Of a stretch of DNA of 64,000 nt, positions 27,099-35,634 are shown piece by piece. Positions within the stretch are counted from its first letter, which is position 1. Every line of letters starts with the position of its first letter. This DNA comes from Betaproteobacteria bacterium UKL13-2 (lineage in GTDB: Bacteria; Pseudomonadota; Gammaproteobacteria; Burkholderiales; Usitatibacteraceae). The translations under genes were made by a program, and so were the position numbers. The notes beneath the pieces were generated by a model. That model searched no databases and was not told where the DNA came from. It saw only the letters and a program-made list of their open reading frames with translations. The stretch lies in contig CP012157.1 of the NCBI GenBank assembly GCA_001602455.1, forward strand, positions 1,297,733 to 1,361,732, written 5' to 3'.

Positions 27099-27473
27099 TC
27101 AGCCGAACGGCTCTTTTGTGGTTTTGGCCGCATCGCGTGACTCCAGACGCCAGACAATCAGAAAACCAACACCCATCAACAGGGGGATCAGGCCAAAGGT
27201 CCACGGCACACCAAGTTCGTAGAGGCAGATACACATTGCCACGCCGAGCATGATCAGCACGAAGCCACGCCGCAGGTCCGAGCCGGTCGGATTTAGATTG
27301 GTGAACAACTCCGCCGGGACGGGCTGGCCTTTCTCTGCAAGTCTTACCGCAGTGTCAAAGACCAATTGATGACGCGACGTTCGGTAGCGTAGCACCAGCC
27401 ACATGAGCAAGACCGGCATTAGTGTGCCAAACAGGATGACGAAAAGCGGGATAAGAAGCACGGTGTTTTCCAT
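27099..27473 (-). CDS. DUF6249-like membrane protein
   Basis: A 124-residue inner-membrane protein with three hydrophobic segments: residues about 5-28 (LLIPLFVILFGTLMPVLLMWLVL), then a cytoplasmic-looking stretch RYRTSRHQLVFDTAVRLAEKGQPVP, then about 71-88 and 91-108. The RHQLVFDTAVRLAEKGQPVPAEL segment is characteristic of the DUF6249 family as I recall it, which often sits beside ECF sigma factors. It starts the operon 32 bases upstream of the sigma gene. Function is unknown; a role in sensing or controlling the sigma factor is an inference from position. Confidence 0.7.
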   Translation of the reverse strand: MENTVLLIPLFVILFGTLMPVLLMWLVLRYRTSRHQLVFDTAVRLAEKGQPVPAELFTNLNPTGSDLRRGFVLIMLGVAMCICLYELGVPWTFGLIPLLMGVGFLIVWRLESRDAAKTTKEPFG

Positions 27474-27604
27474 GGCGGCGCTCGCGGTAATTTGGTGGCG
27501 AAACTAGGTGGTGAAACCAAGGGGCGATGGGGGACGATGTCTGGTAGGACGCTTCGTCTGCTCCATTCGGATGCAGGTCAAGTCCGCTTAATCGCAAACC
27601 TGCC

Positions 27605-29005
27605 TTAGGCGGCGATTTCAGTACCCGGGGTACGCGGTGGCGGCGGGATCGTTTTTGGCCCGTGGTGGGCATCCGGCGTTGGCAGAGTGAGCATCCCCGG
27701 CAGCGGGCCAAGCCGATATTGCGCCAACACCAGTAGTGCGGCACCGATGCCACAAAGACCAATGGTGGCGCGCAACCCCAGCCATTCGCCAATCACGCCG
27801 CCTAACACCGAGCCCAGCGGGGCGAGGGAAAGGGCAAGAAAGATCATGGTGGAGGTGACGCGACCGAGCAGATGATCGGGGGTGGCTGATTGTCGTAACG
27901 ACAGGTAATTGATGAAAAATAACATCGCCCCAAAATCAAACAGGAAGAGGGCAGTGCCGAGTAGTAAAAACGCAAACTCACTTTTCACGATTGCCGCAAT
28001 TAGTAACCAGGCGATGGCCGTCATGCCGATACCACCGAGCATCACGCGTCCGACGCCGAAGCGATCATTCAAACGCTGGCAGGTAAAGGAGGCAAGCAAA
28101 AAGCCGACCCCTGCAAGCATATAGAGTGCCCCAATCTTGCCCGGAGACAGTGCCAAATCACGCACCGCAAACAAAATCACGATGGCGACGTAAGCGTGGC
28201 GCAGCAATTGCCAAAGCGCGAGTCCCCAAGAGATTGCGCGCAAAATTGGGCTGCGCCAAATCAGCACCAATCCTTCTTTGGCGTCGCCCCAAATGCTGTT
28301 CCACGTCGCGTGGCCGACTTGTTTTGGCGCATCACTCTCCTGCGGTTTGATGCCGCGCAACATAATGGCGGAGATAAAAAATGCCAGCGCGTCTAACAGA
28401 ATCGCGATCGGTGCAGTGAGCGCGTGGATGAGCGCACCGGCGATGCCGGGCCCCACCAATTGCGCGGAGGAGTCTGACAGCGCGATGCGAGAATTCGCTT
28501 CGACTAAATTGGCGCGACCGACCCGCTCAGTCATGAACACCTGATAGGCTGCCCAACCAATGATGCCGCCGAGTCCCACAAAGAAACTCGCCAGATAGAG
28601 GATTGGCATACCGAGCCAACCGAGCCACGCGGCCAGCGGTACGAATAACAAAATGACGCCACGCCCCACGTCAGACCAAATGACCAGGGGGAGTTTGCGT
28701 GAACGATCAACCAACACACCGGTAAAGAGTCCGAACAGCGTATAGGGCAAGACCTGCATCATGGTCAGAATACCCATTTGCGTCGGTGTGGCGTGAAGCA
28801 TTAGTGCAGCCGTGAGTGGCAGCGCCAAAAATGTGACCTGTCCCCCAAAGTGGGTGATGGTCAGCGAGATCCATAACACCCGAAAATCGTGTTGACGCCA
28901 AAGTGTGCCGAGGTATTTGTCGAGCTTGTGCGGTGTGTCTTCGGTCTTTCCCGGCGCGATGGCGGCGGGAACAGGGGTGGTGGGCGAGGGGGGGACATCA
29001 TTCAT
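27605..29005 (-). CDS. MFS transporter, enterobactin-exporter (MFS_3) type
   Basis: A 466-residue major facilitator protein with about 12 hydrophobic segments. The first 40 residues are a Pro-rich cytoplasmic leader. The family loop between helices 2 and 3 appears as GLFTGVLVDRSRKLPLVIWSD, and DRFGVGRVML is its counterpart in the second half. The overall pattern (FRVLWISLTITHFGGQVTFLALPLTAALML) resembles the EntS/DHA3 group, which exports small molecules. The substrate cannot be told from sequence. The Pro-rich tail is not conserved in the family. It is divergent from rlmM, with 190 bases between them. Confidence 0.85.
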   Translation of the reverse strand: MNDVPPSPTTPVPAAIAPGKTEDTPHKLDKYLGTLWRQHDFRVLWISLTITHFGGQVTFLALPLTAALMLHATPTQMGILTMMQVLPYTLFGLFTGVLVDRSRKLPLVIWSDVGRGVILLFVPLAAWLGWLGMPILYLASFFVGLGGIIGWAAYQVFMTERVGRANLVEANSRIALSDSSAQLVGPGIAGALIHALTAPIAILLDALAFFISAIMLRGIKPQESDAPKQVGHATWNSIWGDAKEGLVLIWRSPILRAISWGLALWQLLRHAYVAIVILFAVRDLALSPGKIGALYMLAGVGFLLASFTCQRLNDRFGVGRVMLGGIGMTAIAWLLIAAIVKSEFAFLLLGTALFLFDFGAMLFFINYLSLRQSATPDHLLGRVTSTMIFLALSLAPLGSVLGGVIGEWLGLRATIGLCGIGAALLVLAQYRLGPLPGMLTLPTPDAHHGPKTIPPPPRTPGTEIAA

Positions 29006-29195
29006 TTGCGCTATTTTAGACGACCTCGCTCGGCCTACCGGGCGAGCGTGTGGCAGGGCATACGATCACGATATGGTCTTTGCTGTTTTTGCTGATACAG
29101 TCGTGGGCCAGTGTCGCGATTTCATCGGGTTGATATGTCAGGAGAAGTTTTTTGTGTGAGCAACAAGCGTATCGGGTTGACGGTGGAGCGACGAC

Positions 29196-30578
29196 GTGGA
29201 CTTAATCAGCGCTTCCTTAAAAATGACGCGACCGCCTTCGGCTGACACGCTCGTTTGGGTCGGCTACTGCCGCGCTGGCTTCGAGCGTGATTTGGCGCGA
29301 GAACTCGTTGACCGCCTCGGTGGTGAGGTCATTGAGGCCACCGAAAATGCCGGTTATGTTCGGGTCTGTGCGGCGACAAATGAAGTGCGGTTTCGTGTGG
29401 CTGTTCAGGACCTGACCTTCGCCAGACAGTTGATATTGACCCGCGAGGCTGCCGTTCAGTTGATCTCGAACGATCGTGTCACGCCAATCGTCGATGCGCT
29501 GCAAGCGTTTATGGTGCTGCACGGCATTGATCATGTGGTCGATTGCCGTGTGGAATATCCAGACACGAATGATGGTAAAGCCCTGTCGCGTGCCGCGAAA
29601 GCAATCGAGCCGCGTCTGCGCGAGCGACTTGCCGCGAATCATCAATTGGTCGGACACGCAAAGTTCCGTGCCATGGTGTTTCTGACGCCTGATAAACAGG
29701 CACGTATTGGACTGGCGGATTTGCATCTGTCGGCTAACGATCCGCTCGGTATTCCGCGATTTCGGATGCCGCCTGATGCACCATCGCGCTCGACGCTGAA
29801 GTTAGCCGAGGCAATCCATGTCTTCTTGGGCAGTGGTCAGGATGAAGCAATGCAACCCGATATGCGTGCGGTTGACCTAGGCGCGGCACCCGGTGGCTGG
29901 ACTTGGCAGTTGATGCAGCGCGGACTGCGCGTGACGGCAGTGGATAACGGCGCACTAAAAGGTGATCTCGTTGACAACGCGATGGTTAAGCATCTGCGCA
30001 CGGATGGCTTTCGCTATGCGCCCACTGTACCCGTTGATTGGTTGGTGTGCGACATGGTTGAGCAGCCGGCGCGCATTGCAACGCTCGTCGCCAAATGGCT
30101 CGCAAACGGCTGGGCGCGTTATGCCATTTTTAATTTGAAGCTGCCAATGAAAAAACGGCATGAGGAAGTTGCGCGCTGTCGTGAAATCATCGGTGAGGCA
30201 ATGGAAGAGGCGGGAAAGTCATACATCTTGCAGCTCAAGCAGCTTTATCACGACCGCGAGGAAATCACCGGGTTTGTGATGCTGCCAAACCGCAAGGCGC
30301 GTTTTGCACATCATCTTGCCGCACATCATCTGGCCGCGTCGGACGAGGCCAGACGGGTGGGGCGTCCCGCGCCAACGGGGCGTAAGACCGGGGGCGATCA
30401 TGCGCGTGTTGCGGCAAGCGCATTTTCGGCGTCGCCAAACACGACATTGAATACGTCAAGCCCTTCGGCGTCGGTGGCGGCTAAAAAGCCGGCGCTCAAT
30501 TTATCCTCGACGCTACCCCGTGCGGCGGCCTCACCGTGGTCCGCGAAGCCACTTCCAAAGCAGAAGAAACGGCGGTAG
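29196..30578 (+). CDS. rlmM: 23S rRNA 2'-O-ribose methyltransferase RlmM
   Basis: Transfers a methyl group from SAM to the 2'-O of C2498 in 23S rRNA. The N-terminal part carries a THUMP-like RNA-binding region (LVWVGYCRAGFERDLARELVDRLGGEV). The Rossmann SAM motif DLGAAPGGWTWQL is near residue 227, the acidic motif CDMVEQP near 285, and the catalytic Lys region NLKLPMKK near 313. The start is GTG at 29196 with GGAG 7 bases upstream; the ATG at 29223 is an alternative. Residues beyond about 360 form an Ala/Lys-rich, low-complexity basic tail longer than in E. coli RlmM, perhaps for RNA binding. Confidence 0.93.
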   Translation: MDLISASLKMTRPPSADTLVWVGYCRAGFERDLARELVDRLGGEVIEATENAGYVRVCAATNEVRFRVAVQDLTFARQLILTREAAVQLISNDRVTPIVDALQAFMVLHGIDHVVDCRVEYPDTNDGKALSRAAKAIEPRLRERLAANHQLVGHAKFRAMVFLTPDKQARIGLADLHLSANDPLGIPRFRMPPDAPSRSTLKLAEAIHVFLGSGQDEAMQPDMRAVDLGAAPGGWTWQLMQRGLRVTAVDNGALKGDLVDNAMVKHLRTDGFRYAPTVPVDWLVCDMVEQPARIATLVAKWLANGWARYAIFNLKLPMKKRHEEVARCREIIGEAMEEAGKSYILQLKQLYHDREEITGFVMLPNRKARFAHHLAAHHLAASDEARRVGRPAPTGRKTGGDHARVAASAFSASPNTTLNTSSPSASVAAKKPALNLSSTLPRAAASPWSAKPLPKQKKRR

Positions 30579-30628
30579 GTGGCGCGAAAGAGACTGAAGA
30601 CCAAGCGCAGAAGTCGTACAATCGCCTG

Positions 30629-31915
30629 ATGAACCTACAGCCGACTAGCATTGACGCGGCATCGCTCTTAGCGCTTTGTATCGCCTTGGGTGTCGGGCTA
30701 TTGATTGGTGCTGAACGGGAGCGCCACAAAGGCGCTGGGGCGACCAGAGGTGCTGCGGGTATTCGAACCTTCGCGGTTTCATCGGTCATCGGTGCGGTGG
30801 CGATGCTGGTGGGCGATGTCACATTGCTCGCGGCCGCAACACTCGTGATCGGGGCGTTAGCGTTTGCCGCTTATCGTCGCTCATCGGCAGAAGATCCGGG
30901 ATTGACAACAGAGGTCTCACTGATCTTGACCTGCTTGCTGGGCGGAATGGCAGTGGGTTCGCCACTACTCGCCGGTGGCACGGGCGCGGCACTGGCAATG
31001 CTGCTGGCTGCACGCGAACGTATTCATCACTTTGTGCGTGGCGTCCTCAGCGAACGTGAGCTGCATGACGCGCTACTGTTTGCCGCTGCTGCGCTCATCA
31101 TGCTGCCCATCGTGCCGGATCGCCCGATGGGGCCCTTCCTCGCCATCAATCCTCACGCGGTGGCGAGCCTCATTGTGCTGGTCATGGCGGCGAGCGCCAT
31201 CGGCTACATCGCCACCCGCATTGTTGGCCCACGCTACGGACTGGCGTTTGCAGGATTTGCGGGCGGATTCATCTCAAGCACGGCGACAATTCATGCAATG
31301 GGCGCACGCGCAGCGCAATCCCCGGCCATCGGCGATGCCGCGACGGCGGGGGCGGTGCTGTCGTCGGTGGCGACGTTTATTCAGTTGGCTTTGATTGTGA
31401 CAGTCGTCCAGCCGTCGCTGCTTCAGATCATCGCCGCCCCATTAGCCGCAGGTGGTGTGGTCGCAGCGCTTTACGGCGTTATGTTGATCCTCAGTCGCAC
31501 CAAAGCAGCAACGCCCATCGATACCGGCACCACGTCAACCGATGCGGCACCTGATATCGGTCGTGCGTTTGATCTAAAACAGGCTCTCGTGTTTGCCGCG
31601 CTGGTGACGACTGTGTTCGTCATTTCAGCCGCGCTCCAGCACTGGCTCGGTGAGCGCGGCGCCTTTCTTGCCTCGGCGGTTGCAGGGCTTGCGGATGCAC
31701 ATACGACCGCAGCAGCCACGGCTTCGATGGCTGCCGCCGGAAAAATTAGCGCGACATCTGCGGCGTGGTTGATTCTTGTCGGCCTCACCACAAACACCTT
31801 GGCTAAGATGGTGGTTGGATTTCAAGTCGGTGGTTTGGCTTATACGCGAGTATTGGCACCGGGACTGGTGCTGATGCTGGCTGCGGCATGGATTGCTGCG
31901 TGGGTGCAGCATTAG
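30629..31915 (+). CDS. MgtC/SapB and DUF4010 family membrane protein
   Basis: A 428-residue integral membrane protein if started at the ATG at 30629 (MNLQPTSIDAASLL). The frame is open to 30536, but that would overlap rlmM by 43 bases. The N-terminal third is MgtC-like (ALGVGLLIGAERERHKG, GAAGIRTFAVSSVIGA). The rest is the DUF4010 part (GFAGGFISSTATIHAMGARAAQSP; AVAGLADAHTTAAATASMA; LTTNTLAKMVVGFQVGG). About a dozen hydrophobic segments are visible. Proteins of this kind are thought to be transporters or membrane regulators; the substrate is unknown. It follows rlmM closely and precedes repeat array 2. Confidence 0.85.
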   Translation: MNLQPTSIDAASLLALCIALGVGLLIGAERERHKGAGATRGAAGIRTFAVSSVIGAVAMLVGDVTLLAAATLVIGALAFAAYRRSSAEDPGLTTEVSLILTCLLGGMAVGSPLLAGGTGAALAMLLAARERIHHFVRGVLSERELHDALLFAAAALIMLPIVPDRPMGPFLAINPHAVASLIVLVMAASAIGYIATRIVGPRYGLAFAGFAGGFISSTATIHAMGARAAQSPAIGDAATAGAVLSSVATFIQLALIVTVVQPSLLQIIAAPLAAGGVVAALYGVMLILSRTKAATPIDTGTTSTDAAPDIGRAFDLKQALVFAALVTTVFVISAALQHWLGERGAFLASAVAGLADAHTTAAATASMAAAGKISATSAAWLILVGLTTNTLAKMVVGFQVGGLAYTRVLAPGLVLMLAAAWIAAWVQH

Positions 31916-32010
31916 CCTTCGCTGGTGAAGCAAAGGGAGGGCTTCGGTTCGGTTGAGCTTAAAGCGATGTACCACAATCACCGCCACCACGCCTCAATTC
32001 CCAAACCCCT

Positions 32011-32160
32011 GTCCCCGCGTCGGCGGGGACCCAAGTTGACCTGCCCGCGACGGCGGGGACCCAAGTTGACCTGCCCGCGCAGGCGGGGACCCAAGTTGAC
32101 CGGCCCGCGCAGGCGGGGACCCAAGTTGACCTGCCCGCGTCGGCGGGGACCCAATTTCTC
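32011..32160. repeat. 30-bp palindromic repeat array 2 (REP-like), inverted relative to array 1
   Basis: Five head-to-tail 30-base units (32011, 32041, 32071, 32101, 32131), each with the core GGCGGGGACCCAAGTTGAC after a CCCGCG palindrome arm. The last unit decays after CCCAA. The units are the reverse complement of those in array 1. The array lies in the convergent gap between the MgtC-like gene and the CheY-like gene. The frame through it encodes repetitive PRRRGPKLT, which is a translation artefact. Confidence 0.9.
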
Positions 32161-32175
32161 TGGCTCGAAGTATCT

Positions 32176-32574
32176 CTAAGAATCGGTTGGCGGTTGCGAA
32201 TGGGGTGCTTTGAGAAACGCTTTCACCGAATCTGAAAAGGTTGCTACGTCGATGGGCTTTGACAAGTAGCCGTCGCAGCCAGCTTCACGCATCTTGGCTT
32301 CGTCGCCTTTCATGGCGTAGCCGGTGAACGCGACAATGGTCATTTGGCGCGTCGCGGAAGCGCGCTTTAGTCGCTGCGTGAGTTCGAGGCCGTTCATGCC
32401 AGGCATCTGAATATCCATCAATACGAGATCAGGCTGGAATACTGGAATTTTCGCCATTGCCTCAAGCGCATCGAGGGCGGATTCAACTTTGACGCCCGCT
32501 TGGTCAAGCAAAAATGCGGCGAGTTCTACATTCAGCACGTTGTCATCGACGATTAGAACGCGCATCGATGTCAC
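32176..32574 (-). CDS. CheY-like single-domain response regulator
   Basis: A 132-residue receiver domain with no output domain. The acidic pocket is at Asp10-Asp11 (LIVDD), the phospho-acceptor Asp54 is in VLMDIQMPGMNG, the switch Thr is in AFTGY, and the conserved Lys is in GYLSKPI. Its ATG overlaps the stop of the ethylene-receptor-like hybrid kinase (ATGA), so the two are translationally coupled. It is the natural phosphorelay partner of that kinase, perhaps as a diffusible effector or phosphate sink. Confidence 0.93.
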   Translation of the reverse strand: MTSMRVLIVDDNVLNVELAAFLLDQAGVKVESALDALEAMAKIPVFQPDLVLMDIQMPGMNGLELTQRLKRASATRQMTIVAFTGYAMKGDEAKMREAGCDGYLSKPIDVATFSDSVKAFLKAPHSQPPTDS

Positions 32575-35369
32575 GCGCTGCCCTTCGTTGCCGGTGCGGC
32601 ATCCGTTGTATTTGCTGTTTGATGGCGACGTTGGCGTAACTGCTCAATCATCGGTGCTAATGTCATCTGCGCTGATGCATCTCCCCGTTTGTTGATGACG
32701 GTGGCGACCGAGCGTGTGAGGGCGGCATACTCTTCGTCGGTCAGTAGCATGCTGGTCCAGATCAATACCGGAATATGTTTCCAGGTCGCCATCTGTTGAA
32801 GCGCCGCCAGCGTGGCGACGCCATCAAAGTCGGGCATGATCAAATCAAGAATAATGCAATCTGGCTGCAGTTGGTCCAACTGCGATAGCGCGCGGCGGGC
32901 GTCTTGCTCGCAGCGGACGTCGTAGGATAGGTTCTCCAGTGTCGTTCGCATTAGATCGAGGGCGAGTCGGTCATCGTCGATCACCAGCACTCTAGGCTGC
33001 TGGTATGAATTACGCTTGAACCTTGCCATTGCCACCACAATTTCGTCGAGCCGGATGGGTTTTCTCAATATGTCTGCGATGGAAAAGGCTACAACCGCGT
33101 CACCAATACCTAGCATCGTGATGCCGACCACAGGCGTTGATCGGTTGAGCTCATTGCCTCTGATCTCGGCGAGGACTTCCAAGCCCGGCCTTTCCCGCAA
33201 TTGTAGGTTGAGTGTCATGGCGTCATAGAGATACTCAGAGGTTCTCTCGGTTGCCACTCGCGCCGTTTGTGCAATATCAACCTGTGTGCCTTCGTCAGCA
33301 AGGCCGTTCGATAGGTCGCTGATTGGTTGCGGGCAGTCATCTATGACGAGGTAGCGCGTCGCCCCATTGTTGACTTTGATGCCGTCGAACAGGATGTGGG
33401 GAGTGCCCACCGGCTGATCTACTTCGCGGTGGATGCGATCCATGACAATGAAGAATACGCTGCCTTTTCCGACGACACTCTTTACGCCGACTTGGCCGCC
33501 TTGTGCCTCGACCAAGCGTTTGGTTAGAGCGAGCCCGAGGCCGGTGCCTTCGTGACGCTTGCTGTAGCTCGAGTCGAGTTGCTGGAATTCGACAAACAAT
33601 CGATCAAGGTCCCGCTCGGAGATTCCGGTGCCGGTGTCTTCGACTTCTATTCGGAATTTTTCCGCTCCTTCGGCGAGGGCACGCACCGTCACGCGCCCGA
33701 GATCCGGCGTGAACTTAATGGCATTTGACAGATAGTTGAACAACACCTGATTCATACGCGCCGGATCGATGAATAGATCGCCTAGGGTTGGATCAATTTC
33801 TGCGTTCAGCGTGATTTGCTTGGCGAGCGCCGATGGCTGTAGCACTTGGATCACATCGCCGACAAGCGCGGTGAGATTGACTGCACGACGGGAGAATTCA
33901 ACTTTGCCCGATTCGACTTTGGCTAAGTCAAGAATGTCGTTAATGAGGCTGAGTAAGTGTCTGCCGCTGCTGCTGATATGGCCGAGGAACTCGTGGTGCT
34001 TAGGCGAATCTGGCTGAACGGCGCCCGAGTGAAGCAAGTCAGAAAAGCCGATGATGGCGTTGAGCGGCGTGCGTAACTCATGCGACATGTTTGCCAAGAA
34101 CTGACTTTTCAGGCGATTTGCCTCCTGAATTTGCTCGTTCTCAGAGCGTAGTTCCCGGGTAATCCGTCGGGCGCATTCGGCTGCTTTTCGTTCAGTAATG
34201 TCGCGCACAATTTTTGATGCGCCGACAATGCGGCCTTGCGTGTCACGAATAGGTGAGACGGTGATGGAGACGTCAATCAATCGACCATCTTTCGTGCGCC
34301 GCACCGTTTCATAAGGTGCCACCGTCCCGCCACTTTCCATCGCTGCGATAACGCGCGCTTCTTCAACCCTGTGTTGTTCTGGAATCAAGAGTTGAATCGT
34401 CTGACCAATCGCTTCGGCTTGGGTGTAACCAAACATATTCTGCGCGGCGTTGTTCCAAGTGGTGATTAGGCCATCCAGAGTCTTGCTGATGATGGCGTCA
34501 TTCGAGTTTTCGACAATCGCGGCGAGTCGTTGTGATTCCACTTCGTTTTGCAAAATCTCGGTCATATTGCGCATGACCATCGCGCAGCCGATGATTTCGC
34601 CGTCGGCTGTGCGCGTTAGTGCTGAGCGCAAGTCCACGGTGGCGCCGATACCCTGCCGCGACCGAATGGCGATCAGGTGCGAATCGTTGATTGTGATCTC
34701 GCGTTCGATCATCACGTCAATCGGGTTTTCACTCAGCAACTCTGCAGCGCGACCGACTCTATCAAGCACTTGCCACACCATTCTGCCCTGTGCCTCAGAC
34801 TCCAGCCAACCGGTGAGGCTCTCTGCCATTGCATTCATTCGAACGACTTTTCCCTGACGATTCAAACTAATGAACCCGGCGCCGATGCTTGCAAGCGTGA
34901 TGGATAGGCTTTCGTTGACTTCGTTGAGTTGTTCTTCAGTAGTGCGGCGTCGCGCCATTTCACCTTCGAGGTTGCTGATGGCGATTTTTAGGCTTGCGGC
35001 GGTTGGGATGCTGAGCGCCTTGGGCATGAGCATCCAAATCAAGAATGCGGTGGCGACCGAAACAATTGCGGTCACAACTTTGGTCGCCGCTTGCACCGCG
35101 TAGTCTGGCTGCCAAATCGTCCAGATATCCATGACGTGCGTGATACCGCACGCAAAAATGAATGCGCTAAACATGAGCGCGACGCCATTTAATGTGCTTT
35201 CGGGCCGACGTCGGGTAAACGCGAGGATTGCAATCGGTATCGAAAAGTAAGACGCCGCGATAACGGCATCAGCAATCACCATCGACCAAAGCAGGCCAGG
35301 CGACCATGTAAAGCAATACCCATGAGGAAGAAAACTACTGCTTCCCAATAGTTGTTGCACGTAGGACAT
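32571..35369 (-). CDS. hybrid histidine kinase with ethylene-receptor-like N-terminal domain
   Basis: A 932-residue membrane sensor. Residues about 24-120 form three transmembrane helices resembling the ETR1 ethylene-binding domain: Asp34, Tyr41, Ile44, Pro45 (YFSIP), Ile71, Cys74 and His78 (FACGITH). A coiled segment follows, then two PAS domains (about 145-270 and 275-395), HisKA with His430 (NMSHELRTPLN), and the HATPase with DTGTGIS and GTGLGLAL. Two receivers follow. The first (about 671-780) has Asn where the phospho-Asp should be (TLNLQL). The second (about 792-910) is canonical (ILDLIMPD). AGGAG lies 6 bases before the ATG. It is coupled to the CheY-like gene. Binding of ethylene or copper is inferred from residue matches only. 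Confidence 0.9.
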   Translation of the reverse strand: MSYVQQLLGSSSFLPHGYCFTWSPGLLWSMVIADAVIAASYFSIPIAILAFTRRRPESTLNGVALMFSAFIFACGITHVMDIWTIWQPDYAVQAATKVVTAIVSVATAFLIWMLMPKALSIPTAASLKIAISNLEGEMARRRTTEEQLNEVNESLSITLASIGAGFISLNRQGKVVRMNAMAESLTGWLESEAQGRMVWQVLDRVGRAAELLSENPIDVMIEREITINDSHLIAIRSRQGIGATVDLRSALTRTADGEIIGCAMVMRNMTEILQNEVESQRLAAIVENSNDAIISKTLDGLITTWNNAAQNMFGYTQAEAIGQTIQLLIPEQHRVEEARVIAAMESGGTVAPYETVRRTKDGRLIDVSITVSPIRDTQGRIVGASKIVRDITERKAAECARRITRELRSENEQIQEANRLKSQFLANMSHELRTPLNAIIGFSDLLHSGAVQPDSPKHHEFLGHISSSGRHLLSLINDILDLAKVESGKVEFSRRAVNLTALVGDVIQVLQPSALAKQITLNAEIDPTLGDLFIDPARMNQVLFNYLSNAIKFTPDLGRVTVRALAEGAEKFRIEVEDTGTGISERDLDRLFVEFQQLDSSYSKRHEGTGLGLALTKRLVEAQGGQVGVKSVVGKGSVFFIVMDRIHREVDQPVGTPHILFDGIKVNNGATRYLVIDDCPQPISDLSNGLADEGTQVDIAQTARVATERTSEYLYDAMTLNLQLRERPGLEVLAEIRGNELNRSTPVVGITMLGIGDAVVAFSIADILRKPIRLDEIVVAMARFKRNSYQQPRVLVIDDDRLALDLMRTTLENLSYDVRCEQDARRALSQLDQLQPDCIILDLIMPDFDGVATLAALQQMATWKHIPVLIWTSMLLTDEEYAALTRSVATVINKRGDASAQMTLAPMIEQLRQRRHQTANTTDAAPATKGSA

Positions 35370-35634
35370 CTACTTCTCCTAAGGCAATAAAAGTTTTATT
35401 GAATATGGGCAACGCGCAACGGCGTTTTTGCAAAATTGTGAATACACTTTCCGAGCACAATCATACGCTGCCTTACTCAAGCGCTACTTTGTCCGATAGC
35501 GTACTTTTGTAGACAAAAAGTGCTGGACCGATGGCGAGTGCGCTCGTCTGAACACTTCATGAGGGCGCGTTCCAAATCGGGTGAGTGAGCGAGCACGGCA
35601 AAAGCGGAACGAGCCAAATTAGTTTTTTAATCGT

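Noticed and set aside
31925-32179. Open frame encoding repeated PRRRGPKLT across the 30-bp array
   Set aside because: It is the translation of a DNA repeat whose unit length is a multiple of three. It has no ribosome-binding site and no family, so it is an artefact rather than an arginine-rich protein.
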